Assembly: GCA_002351535.1 (NCBI GenBank)
Contig: DEGR01000021.1
Coordinates: forward strand, 1-25,218
Reading direction: 5' to 3'
Source: Lachnospira sp. UBA2821
GTDB taxonomy: Bacteria > Bacillota > Clostridia > Lachnospirales > Lachnospiraceae
DNA length: 25,218 nucleotides
Positions within the stretch are counted from its first letter, which is position 1. The number at the start of each line of letters is the position of its first letter. A model generated the notes under the pieces. That model saw only the letters and a list, made by a program, of their open reading frames with translations. It was not told where the DNA came from and did not search any database. A program made the translations under genes and the position numbers. Shown piece after piece: positions 6,878 through 14,112 of the stretch.

Positions 6878-8691
6878 TGAACGTAATTAATATAGAAAAT
6901 GTCACAAAAGTATTTGGTGACAGAGTGCTTCTTGACAAAGTGTCTCTTGGCATTAATGAACATGATAAGGTTGGTATTATAGGTGTAAATGGAACGGGAA
7001 AGTCTACACTTCTTAAAATAGTGGCAGGTATTGAAAATGCAGATTCGGGTAACATAGTTATTGCAAACAAAGCAACACTTGCATATCTGCCACAGCAGCC
7101 CGTATTTGAAAAGGATGAGACTATACTTGATTATGTAGGCAAGGGTGGTCTCAAGGTGGATAGCTGGGAAAAAGAAGGCGATGTTAAGACGATTTTAACA
7201 AAGCTTGGAATAACTGATTATTCACAGAATATATCCACATTATCGGGAGGACAGAAGAAGAGACTTGCTCTGGCTAGAACTCTTATTCATGAGACAGATA
7301 TTCTTATTATGGATGAGCCGACTAACCACCTTGACAATGATATGACGCAGTGGCTTGAACTATATCTGAAAAAATATAAGGGTGTTCTTATTATGGTTAC
7401 ACATGACAGATATTTTCTTGACAGTGTGACTAATAAGATTGTTGAGATAGATAATATGCAGCTATATTCTTACAATGCCAATTATTCTAAGTTCCTTGAA
7501 TTAAAATGTCAGAGAGAACAGATGGAAAGGGCAACGGCCGATAAGAGAAAGAATCTTTTAAGAAATGAACTTAAATGGGTGATGAGAGGTGCACAGGCAC
7601 GTTCTACAAAGCAGAAGGCAAGGCTTAACAGATATGAAGAGATGAAAGCAATGCGTGGACCTGAACAGCAGAAACAGGTTGAGATGGAATCAGTCTATAA
7701 CAGACTTGGAAATAAGACCATAGAAGTTCATGATATTTCAAAGAGTTTTGGAAATAAGATTATAGTTAAGAGATTTGAATATATATTTGTAAAAGACAGA
7801 CATATAGGAATTGTGGGAAAAAACGGATGCGGTAAGACAACATTTCTGAATATGATTACAGGGCGTGAAGAACCTGACAGTGGATATGTTGAGATTGGAG
7901 ATACGGTAAAGATTGGATATTTCACGCAGGAAGTTGAAAATATGAATCCTGAGCAGAGAGTAATAGATTATGTTAAGGATATAGCTGAATATCTTCCTAC
8001 GTCAAATGGAAGTATTTCTGCATCACAAATGCTTGAAAGATTTCTGTTTCCTCCTAAGATGCAGTATACACCCATTAAGAAACTTTCGGGAGGAGAAAAG
8101 AGGAGACTTTATCTTTTAAGTGTTCTTATGGAAGCACCTAATGTACTGATACTTGATGAACCTACAAACGACCTTGATATATCGACACTTACTGTACTTG
8201 AGGACTATCTTGATTCATTTACAGGTATACTTATTACAGTGTCGCATGACAGATATTTTCTTGACAGGGTTGCTGACAGGATTCTTGCGTTTGAGGAAGA
8301 TGGAACAATCAGGCAATATGAAGGCGGATATACGGATTATTACAATAAAGTAAGTGAAAGCAGGGAAAATAATCCGGCAAATGATTCGGCAAATGATTCG
8401 GCAAAAAAAGAGAATAAAACAAAAACTGAACGGGTAAATGTCCGAAAGAGAAAGCTTTCATATAATGAACAGAAAGAATATGATACAATAGATGGAGATA
8501 TACAGTCGTTAGAGCAGAGAATTGCTGCAATTGAACAGGAGATGCTGAAAAAAGCAAGCAATTACACTGAACTTAATGAGATGATGGAAGAAAAGCAAAA
8601 ACTTGAGGGAGAATTGGAAATGAAGATGGACAGATGGGTCTATCTTAATGAATTAGTAGAGGAAATTAATAATGAGAACAGTGTTATCTGA
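6877..8691 (+). CDS. ABC-F family ATPase (Uup/EttA type) with C-terminal coiled coil
   Basis: A soluble tandem-ATPase ABC protein of the ABC-F class, whose members act on ribosomes. It has 604 residues and no membrane segments. NBD1 has Walker A GVNGTGKST (36-44), signature LSGGQKKRL, Walker B ILIMDEPTNHLD and THDRYFLD. The central linker (about 205-260; ELKWVMRGAQARSTKQKARL) is the ABC-F tRNA-interacting region. NBD2 has GKNGCGKTT, LSGGEKRRL, VLILDEPTNDLD and SHDRYFLD. After NBD2 a short tandem repeat (PANDSANDSA) leads into a C-terminal coiled coil resembling the Uup C-terminal domain. The GTG start overlaps the preceding TAG by one base. An antibiotic-resistance role is conceivable for ABC-F proteins, but nothing here indicates one over a housekeeping role. 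Confidence 0.93.
   Translation: MNVINIENVTKVFGDRVLLDKVSLGINEHDKVGIIGVNGTGKSTLLKIVAGIENADSGNIVIANKATLAYLPQQPVFEKDETILDYVGKGGLKVDSWEKEGDVKTILTKLGITDYSQNISTLSGGQKKRLALARTLIHETDILIMDEPTNHLDNDMTQWLELYLKKYKGVLIMVTHDRYFLDSVTNKIVEIDNMQLYSYNANYSKFLELKCQREQMERATADKRKNLLRNELKWVMRGAQARSTKQKARLNRYEEMKAMRGPEQQKQVEMESVYNRLGNKTIEVHDISKSFGNKIIVKRFEYIFVKDRHIGIVGKNGCGKTTFLNMITGREEPDSGYVEIGDTVKIGYFTQEVENMNPEQRVIDYVKDIAEYLPTSNGSISASQMLERFLFPPKMQYTPIKKLSGGEKRRLYLLSVLMEAPNVLILDEPTNDLDISTLTVLEDYLDSFTGILITVSHDRYFLDRVADRILAFEEDGTIRQYEGGYTDYYNKVSESRENNPANDSANDSAKKENKTKTERVNVRKRKLSYNEQKEYDTIDGDIQSLEQRIAAIEQEMLKKASNYTELNEMMEEKQKLEGELEMKMDRWVYLNELVEEINNENSVI
8377..8400 (+). repeat. Two tandem copies of a 12-base unit in the ABC-F linker
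   Basis: The 12-base unit GGCAAATGATTC occurs twice in direct tandem, followed by a partial third copy (GGCAAA). In frame it encodes ANDS repeats between NBD2 and the C-terminal coiled coil. The unit length is a multiple of three, so copy-number change would keep the frame. Confidence 0.85.
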
Positions 8692-9031
8692 CCTTGAAGA
8701 TGCCGGTGCTGATATTAAAGAAGCACTCAGACAGATTGGAGGAGAAGAGAAAATATATTTGTTTGTACTTAAAAAATTTATGAATGATAAAGGAATATAT
8801 GAACTTAATAATGCGCTTGCAGACAATGACATGAGCAGTGCATTTGATATTGCGCATACATTAAAGGGAATGTATGGAGCTATATATTTTCAGGACGAAT
8901 ATGGTTTATGCAGTGAAATAGTAGAGTTATTAAGAAATAATGAAGATATCAGAAAAGTATATGATAAGTTAGAAGTATTAAACGGATTGCACAGGCAGAA
9001 GCTTGATATTATGAAAGGCAGGATTGATTGA
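8672..9031 (+). CDS. Histidine phosphotransfer (Hpt) domain protein
   Basis: A 119-residue, apparently all-helical single-domain protein with the Hpt core motif AHTLKGMYGAI; H62 is the expected phosphorylated histidine. Hpt proteins relay phosphate between hybrid kinases and response regulators. No histidine kinase or receiver domain is encoded in this window, so it is an orphan and its partners are unknown. The start overlaps the end of the ABC-F gene by 20 bases, with GAGG inside that gene about ten bases upstream of the ATG, and its stop overlaps the next gene's possible TTG start. This implies translational coupling. The Hpt call rests on the HTLKG motif, size and predicted helicity. Confidence 0.8.
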   Translation: MRTVLSDLEDAGADIKEALRQIGGEEKIYLFVLKKFMNDKGIYELNNALADNDMSSAFDIAHTLKGMYGAIYFQDEYGLCSEIVELLRNNEDIRKVYDKLEVLNGLHRQKLDIMKGRID

Positions 9032-10119
9032 TTGTGAAGAAAAAAAAGCTTTTAATAGCATCAGGAATATTTGCATTCAGTACGGTTTGCACAAAGATAG
9101 CAAGACTTGTGAATCATGGAAGCAAGTACAATCTTAATTACCTTCGTACAGTGGAAAGGATTAATAAGAATAATCTCACCTTTAAAAAAGATGAGGACGG
9201 ATTTTATTCAATATATAATGAATCGGGAAAATACCTCAAAATTTTACAATTTGCTGATATACATATCGGAGGGGGATTTTTGTCAAGACATGAGGACAGA
9301 CTGGCCATGAAAACTATTGAGGAGATAACAAGTAAGACAAAACCGGACCTTATAGTTCTTAATGGAGATATGGTATGTTCAAGACCACAGGTATCTTTTT
9401 CGCGTAATAATATGAACAGTATAGTACAGCTTACAATGATGATGGAAAAAATGGGAATACCGTATGCAGTTACATTTGGTGAAAAAGATTCTACAACATA
9501 TGCAACACATTCGAGGGAGAAATTAAGAAAGTATCTTATGAAACAGAATAATTGTCTTATGGCATGGGATGGCGATTACATATCGGGAAGCAGCAATTAT
9601 CTCGTTAAAGTACGAAATAGAAACGGTGCCATAACGAATGTATTATATTTTCTTGACAGCAATTCATATGTAAGGCATGGAAGAAACAGTCTTGACTATG
9701 TCCATTCCGACCAAGTTAAGTGGTATGAAAAACAGGTTCTTAGAATTATGAATAGCGAAGGAAGAAATATACCGTCAGTTATGTTTACGCATCTTCCTAT
9801 GGCAGAATATCAGAAGGCGTGGAGCCTGTATGAATCAGGTGATAATTCTGTCAAATATTTATATGGTAAAGTGAATGAAACTATAAGTAAACCGGCAGTG
9901 TCCAGTACACTATTTGATAAGCTTAGAAGACTTGGCAGTACCAAGGCAGTTATATGTGGACACAACCATCTTAATAATTTTTCTGTTATATATAAAGGTA
10001 TTAATCTTACTTGTGGAAAGTCTATGGATTATATATTATATGGAAGAAATGTATCAGGACACAGAGGTGGAACATTAATCTACTTATCGCCGGATGGAAA
10101 GGTTACAACAAAAGGATAG
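9028..10119 (+). CDS. Calcineurin-like metallophosphoesterase with N-terminal membrane anchor and altered metal motif
   Basis: A 363-residue member of the calcineurin-like phosphoesterase superfamily, closest in layout to Dcr2-like enzymes. A basic N-terminus (KKKK) and a short hydrophobic stretch (about residues 8-21) suggest a membrane anchor or uncleaved signal, so the catalytic domain may be extracytoplasmic. Metal motifs are D77/H79 (FADIH), D114 (NGDM), H255 (FTHLP) and H312/H314 (CGHNH). The central GNH(D/E) motif reads GEKD at 151-154, so the usual Asn metal ligand and catalytic-site His are replaced by Glu and Lys. The start is either TTG 9028, overlapping the hpt stop, or GTG 9034, which is better spaced from AGGA at 9020. 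The substrate is unknown. Confidence 0.83.
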   Translation: MIVKKKKLLIASGIFAFSTVCTKIARLVNHGSKYNLNYLRTVERINKNNLTFKKDEDGFYSIYNESGKYLKILQFADIHIGGGFLSRHEDRLAMKTIEEITSKTKPDLIVLNGDMVCSRPQVSFSRNNMNSIVQLTMMMEKMGIPYAVTFGEKDSTTYATHSREKLRKYLMKQNNCLMAWDGDYISGSSNYLVKVRNRNGAITNVLYFLDSNSYVRHGRNSLDYVHSDQVKWYEKQVLRIMNSEGRNIPSVMFTHLPMAEYQKAWSLYESGDNSVKYLYGKVNETISKPAVSSTLFDKLRRLGSTKAVICGHNHLNNFSVIYKGINLTCGKSMDYILYGRNVSGHRGGTLIYLSPDGKVTTKG

Positions 10120-10131
10120 AAAGGCAAAGAA

Positions 10132-11172
10132 ATGAAATTACATGATTTTTATTACGATCTTCCCCAGGAGTTAATAGCACAGGATCCGTTAGAAGACAGG
10201 TCTTCTTCAAGACTAATGCTTCTTAATAAGAATACCGGTGAGATTAAGCATGAACATTTCTATAACATAGGAGATTATCTTAAAGAGGGAGACTGTCTTG
10301 TTATTAATGACACAAAAGTAATACCGGCAAGACTGTATGGGATTAAAAAAGATACAGGAGCAAAGATAGAGATTCTCCTTCTTAAAAGAATGGAAGATGA
10401 TAAATGGGAAGTGCTTGTAAAACCCGGAAGAAAGGCTAAGCCCGGAACAGAGATTGTGTTTGGTGATGGAATACTTGAGTGTAAGGTGTCAGAGGTGATT
10501 GATGACGGAAATAGAATAATACAATTCAAATATGAAGGAATATTTGAGGAAATATTAGACAGACTTGGGGAAATGCCACTTCCGCCATATATTACACATA
10601 AACTTAAGGATAAGAACAGGTATCAGACAGTATATGCAAAAAATGAGGGCTCAGCGGCAGCACCTACTGCAGGATTGCATTTTACAAAAGAATTGCTCGA
10701 ACAGATACAAGAAAAAGGTGTTAAAATTGCACATGTTACATTGCATGTAGGACTTGGAACTTTCAGACCTGTAAAAGTGGACGAGATTACAGAACACCAT
10801 ATGCACTCTGAATATTACAGGATAGAACAGAGTGAAGCGGATAAAATTAATGAGACAAAGAAAAATGGTGGAAGAATAATATCTGTTGGAACTACCAGCA
10901 GCAGGACTCTTGAATCAGCAGCCGATGAAAATGGATATATAAAGGCGTCAAGTGGATGGACAGATATATTTATTTATCCCGGATATAAATTCAAACTGGT
11001 TGATTGTCTTATAACTAATTTTCATCTGCCTGAATCAACGTTGTTAATGCTTGTATCGGCAATTGCAGGAAGAGAAAGCATAATGAAAGCATACAGGGAA
11101 GCGGTAAAAGAAAAATACAGATTTTTCAGTTTTGGAGATGCGATGTTCCTGACTGATAATATTAATGGATAG
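10132..11172 (+). CDS. queA: S-adenosylmethionine:tRNA ribosyltransferase-isomerase
   Basis: Cytoplasmic enzyme that transfers and isomerises the ribosyl group of S-adenosylmethionine onto preQ1 at tRNA position 34, giving epoxyqueuosine. The 346-residue length is normal. Family signatures are FYYDLPQELIAQDP at the N-terminus, INDTKVIPARLYG, LVKPGRKAKPG, GSAAAPTAGLHFT, LHVGLGTFRPV, SVGTTSSRTLE, LITNFHLPESTLLMLVSA and FFSFGDAMF. It follows the phosphoesterase by 12 bases with a GAAAGG ribosome site and no promoter of its own that I can see, so it is probably the last gene of that transcript. No clear terminator follows. Confidence 0.97.
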   Translation: MKLHDFYYDLPQELIAQDPLEDRSSSRLMLLNKNTGEIKHEHFYNIGDYLKEGDCLVINDTKVIPARLYGIKKDTGAKIEILLLKRMEDDKWEVLVKPGRKAKPGTEIVFGDGILECKVSEVIDDGNRIIQFKYEGIFEEILDRLGEMPLPPYITHKLKDKNRYQTVYAKNEGSAAAPTAGLHFTKELLEQIQEKGVKIAHVTLHVGLGTFRPVKVDEITEHHMHSEYYRIEQSEADKINETKKNGGRIISVGTTSSRTLESAADENGYIKASSGWTDIFIYPGYKFKLVDCLITNFHLPESTLLMLVSAIAGRESIMKAYREAVKEKYRFFSFGDAMFLTDNING

Positions 11173-11274
11173 AGGTCTTATTACCGAAAAGGGGTAATGA
11201 TTGGTACTTTTCAAAGATAGTGGTTTGTGATAAAATAATTTTATATTGTGAACAAAAGTGAAAGGAAGGTAGTA

Positions 11275-11637
11275 ATGCAGGAAAGAAGAAAATCTAATAG
11301 AATGAAAATAGATGTATCTATTCAGCTTAACTCGGTTAAAAGTAATAATAAAGATACTTCTGAATTGAAAAAAGATGCTTTTATGGTAGACCTCGTTAAT
11401 CTTTCTAAAGATGGAATGGGATTTACATCGAATGAGAAGCTGGAACTTAATACATTTTATGATACAACAGTTGTGTTATGGACCAAAGAAAAGTTTGACA
11501 CAGTTATTGAGATTGTCAGAATGGAAAATCTGGATGGGGAAGGACCTACTTTCTACGGATGCAGATTCGTAGGAATTATGCCTTCTGACCAGTTAAAGAT
11601 TCAGATATATGAGATGCTCAATGAGAACAATAAATAA
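11275..11637 (+). CDS. PilZ domain protein (putative c-di-GMP receptor)
   Basis: A small cytoplasmic protein of 120 residues consisting of one PilZ domain. The two c-di-GMP-contacting motifs are intact: RxxxR (R5 to R9 in RRKSNR) and (D/N)xSxxG (N42-L-S-K-D-G47). The rest fits the PilZ beta barrel (YDTTVVLWTK, YGCRFVGIM). The frame is open from a GTG at 11248, but GGAAGG at 11264-11269 five bases before ATG 11275 fixes the start there. It lies 14 bases before tyrA. There is no diguanylate cyclase or flagellar gene nearby, so its output is unknown. A weak TTTTCA-N17-TAAAAT promoter (11208-11236) may precede it. Confidence 0.82.
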   Translation: MQERRKSNRMKIDVSIQLNSVKSNNKDTSELKKDAFMVDLVNLSKDGMGFTSNEKLELNTFYDTTVVLWTKEKFDTVIEIVRMENLDGEGPTFYGCRFVGIMPSDQLKIQIYEMLNENNK

Positions 11638-11651
11638 AATTATGATTACAT

Positions 11652-12542
11652 ATGGTAATTGCAGAAAGTAATGGTAATATGGATGGATTATGTATTGGCT
11701 TTATAGGACTGGGATTAATCGGAGGTTCAATAGCCCAAAGTATAAGAATGTTTTATCCGGAATACAGAATTATAGCATATAACAGAAGTGAGAAAGCAAG
11801 AAGGCTGGCACTTGAGGATGGTACAGCGGATGTGGTTTGCGACAGTGTTGATAATACGTTTTCACAATGTGATTACATTTTTCTGTGTACACCTGTAAAG
11901 CATAATGTTGAATATATTAATATGCTTAAAGAGGTTATTAAAGATGGGTGTATAATTACGGATGTTGGAAGTGTAAAAAATAATATTCATAAGGCAATAG
12001 CTGAAGCGGGAATGGAGCGCCATTTTATCGGAGGACATCCTATGGCCGGTTCGGAAAAGACGGGATATGAAAATGCATCTCCGTATCTTGTTAAGAATGC
12101 GTATTATGTTCTTACGCCTGAGAAAGAGGCTCCGGTTGAAAAGCTTAAGGAGCTTACGGATATTGTTAATAAGATAGGAGCAATTCCCGTAGTGCTTAAT
12201 TGTGATGAACATGATTATGCGGTGGCAGCGATAAGTCATCTGCCACATCTTATAGCGGCAAGCCTTGTAAAACTTGTCAAGGACAGTGACTCAGAGAAAG
12301 AAACAATGAAGACACTTGCGGCGGGAGGATTTAAAGATATTACAAGGATAGCATCATCGTCCCCCGAAGTATGGGAGCAGATATTTTCGGCAAATTCTGA
12401 AAATGTAGTAAGTCTCCTTGGGGATTATATTCATTTGCTTGAGAGTCTTAAGAAGTCTCTGGAGAATGATGACACTTTTGCAATAAGTGACTTGTTTGAA
12501 AAGAGCAGGGCATATAGAAATTCTTTTAAAGATATTAAATGA
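11652..12542 (+). CDS. tyrA: Prephenate dehydrogenase
   Basis: Oxidative decarboxylation of prephenate to 4-hydroxyphenylpyruvate with NAD+, committing the aromatic pathway to tyrosine. The 296-residue protein has the N-terminal Rossmann motif GFIGLGLIGGS, followed by FLCTPVKHN, ITDVGSVKN, the active-site stretch GGHPMAGSEKTGY, and NCDEHDYAVAAISHLPHLIA. There is no fused chorismate mutase or ACT domain at this length. The ATG at 11652 has no clear Shine-Dalgarno. An in-frame ATG at 11679 (MDGLCIGF) is an alternative that would start just before the nucleotide-binding fold. It is 14 bases from serS and probably co-transcribed with the PilZ gene and serS. Confidence 0.94.
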   Translation: MVIAESNGNMDGLCIGFIGLGLIGGSIAQSIRMFYPEYRIIAYNRSEKARRLALEDGTADVVCDSVDNTFSQCDYIFLCTPVKHNVEYINMLKEVIKDGCIITDVGSVKNNIHKAIAEAGMERHFIGGHPMAGSEKTGYENASPYLVKNAYYVLTPEKEAPVEKLKELTDIVNKIGAIPVVLNCDEHDYAVAAISHLPHLIAASLVKLVKDSDSEKETMKTLAAGGFKDITRIASSSPEVWEQIFSANSENVVSLLGDYIHLLESLKKSLENDDTFAISDLFEKSRAYRNSFKDIK

Positions 12543-12556
12543 AATGAGGTTTAAAA

Positions 12557-13843
12557 ATGTTAGATTTAAAATTTGTCAGAGAGAATCCTGATATTGTTAA
12601 GGAAAATATTAAAAAGAAGTTTCAGGACAGAAAACTTCCATTAGTTGATGAAGTTATTGAGCTTGCTAACCAGAACAGTGAAGTAAAGCAGGAAGCAGAT
12701 AACTTAAGGGCAGAAAGAAATAAGATTTCTAAGCAGATAGGTGCATTGATGGCACAGGGTAAGAAGGAAGAAGCAGAAGAGACAAAGAAGAAGGTAACAG
12801 ATGCTTCAGCACATCTTGCAGAATTAGAGGAAAAAGAGAAAGAATTACAGGAAAAGATTAATACTATTATGATGACAATTCCTAATATAATTGATCCAAG
12901 TGTTCCTGTAGGAAAAGATGACAGTGAGAACGTAGAGATTGAGAAGTTTGGTGAGCCTGTAGTTCCTGATTTTGAAGTTCCATATCACACAGAAATAATG
13001 GAAAAATTTGATGGCATAGACCTTGATGCAGCAGGTAAAGTTGCAGGAAATGGATTCTATTATCTTATGGGAGACATTGCAAGATTACATTCAGCAGTTA
13101 TATCTTACGCAAGAGACTTTATGATTGACAGAGGATTCACATATTGTATACCACCATTTATGATTAGAAGTAACGTGGTTACAGGTGTTATGAGTTTTGA
13201 TGAGATGGATGCAATGATGTATAAGATTGAAGGTGAAGATTTATATCTTATTGGTACAAGCGAGCATTCTATGATTGGAAAATTTATTGACACAATTATT
13301 CCGGAAGATACACTTCCAAAGACACTAACAAGTTATTCACCATGTTTCCGTAAAGAGAAAGGAGCACATGGTATAGAAGAGCGTGGAGTGTATAGAATAC
13401 ATCAGTTCGAGAAACAGGAAATGATAGTTGTATGTAAACCTGATGAAAGCAAAATGTGGTTTGATAAGTTATGGCAGAACACCGTTGATCTGTTCAGAAG
13501 TCTTGATATTCCTGTAAGAACATTAGAGTGCTGTTCAGGAGACCTTGCAGACCTTAAAGTGAAGTCAATCGATGTGGAGGCATGGTCACCACGACAGAAG
13601 AAATACTTTGAAGTTGGAAGCTGTTCAAACCTTGGAGATGCTCAGGCAAGAAGACTTAAAATCAGAGTTAAAGATGAGAATAATAATAAGTATTTTGCAC
13701 ATACACTTAACAATACAGTTGTTGCACCACCTAGAATGTTAATAGCATTTTTAGAGAACAATCTCAATGCTGACGGTTCTGTTAATATACCTAAGGCACT
13801 TCAGCCATATATGGGTGGAAAGACAAAGCTTGAGACAAAATAG
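12557..13843 (+). CDS. serS: Seryl-tRNA synthetase
   Basis: Class II aminoacyl-tRNA synthetase that charges tRNA-Ser (and tRNA-Sec where present). The 428-residue protein has the N-terminal tRNA-binding helical arm (about 1-105, charged coiled coil with NLRAERNKISKQIG), then the catalytic domain with motif 2-like FRKEKGAHGIEERGVYRIHQF and motif 3-like PPRMLIAFLENN. The serine-site segment is TSEHSMIGKF where E. coli-type enzymes read TAEVPL, and the SCSN segment is EVGSCSNLGDAQARRLKIR. As far as I recall this is the usual form in Lachnospiraceae and not a resistance duplicate. GAGG lies ten bases before the ATG. No T-box leader is present, because tyrA is only 14 bases upstream. Confidence 0.96.
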   Translation: MLDLKFVRENPDIVKENIKKKFQDRKLPLVDEVIELANQNSEVKQEADNLRAERNKISKQIGALMAQGKKEEAEETKKKVTDASAHLAELEEKEKELQEKINTIMMTIPNIIDPSVPVGKDDSENVEIEKFGEPVVPDFEVPYHTEIMEKFDGIDLDAAGKVAGNGFYYLMGDIARLHSAVISYARDFMIDRGFTYCIPPFMIRSNVVTGVMSFDEMDAMMYKIEGEDLYLIGTSEHSMIGKFIDTIIPEDTLPKTLTSYSPCFRKEKGAHGIEERGVYRIHQFEKQEMIVVCKPDESKMWFDKLWQNTVDLFRSLDIPVRTLECCSGDLADLKVKSIDVEAWSPRQKKYFEVGSCSNLGDAQARRLKIRVKDENNNKYFAHTLNNTVVAPPRMLIAFLENNLNADGSVNIPKALQPYMGGKTKLETK

Positions 13844-13873
13844 AAAGAATTAAGGAAAAAAGAATATAGCATT

Positions 13874-13916
13874 AAAAAAAGACAGAGTCACTATTTATAT
13901 GTGGTCTGTCTTTTTT
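13874..13916 (+). terminator. Rho-independent terminator after serS
   Basis: The hairpin pairs A-run+GACAGA-GT-CAC (13874-13891) with GTG-G-TCTGTC+T-run (13901-13916) around a 9-base loop. The A-run and T-run on either side make it potentially bidirectional. It closes the PilZ-tyrA-serS transcript. Confidence 0.88.
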
Positions 13917-13962
13917 GCTATTTACATAACAAAGATATATAGTAACATAAAATATATAAAAG

Positions 13963-13992
13963 TTGACAAAAAGCAAATAAATTTAGTAAAAT
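13963..13992 (+). promoter_or_regulatory. Promoter upstream of the rpn locus
   Basis: A perfect TTGACA at 13963-13968, an 18-base spacer and TAAAAT at 13987-13992. It is followed at 14006-14010 by GGAGG. The nearest downstream start is a six-codon frame at 14023, not the rpn start at 14113. Confidence 0.65.
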
Positions 13993-14022
13993 TATATGAG
14001 TTTAAGGAGGGTTATAACTGTT

Positions 14023-14043
14023 ATGAGTCAAAAGGTATCTTAA
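14023..14043 (+). pseudogene. Six-codon aborted reading frame (MSQKVS) behind a strong ribosome site
   Basis: ATG at 14023 follows GGAGG (14006-14010, 12 bases) and runs six codons to TAA at 14041-14043. It is in the same frame as the downstream nuclease gene, with a second in-frame stop at 14068-14070 between them. It may be a leader minigene, or the 5' stub of an older gene whose body was lost when the nuclease gene arrived. It could also be chance. Confidence 0.3.
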
Positions 14044-14112
14044 AAGCATAAGCATTTTATGTCATTTTTATGAAATTTATCTGGGTCTGACAGTTACAAA
14101 AATCATATAATA

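Noticed and set aside
11180..11198. ATTACC/GGTAAT hairpin between queA and the PilZ gene, considered as a terminator.
   Set aside because: The stem is only six to eight pairs and is not followed by a T-run.
12557..13843. Divergent serS considered as an antibiotic-resistant second seryl-tRNA synthetase.
   Set aside because: Its TSEHSMIGKF and SCSNLGDAQARR forms look like the normal type of this bacterial family as I recall, and it sits in a housekeeping transcript.
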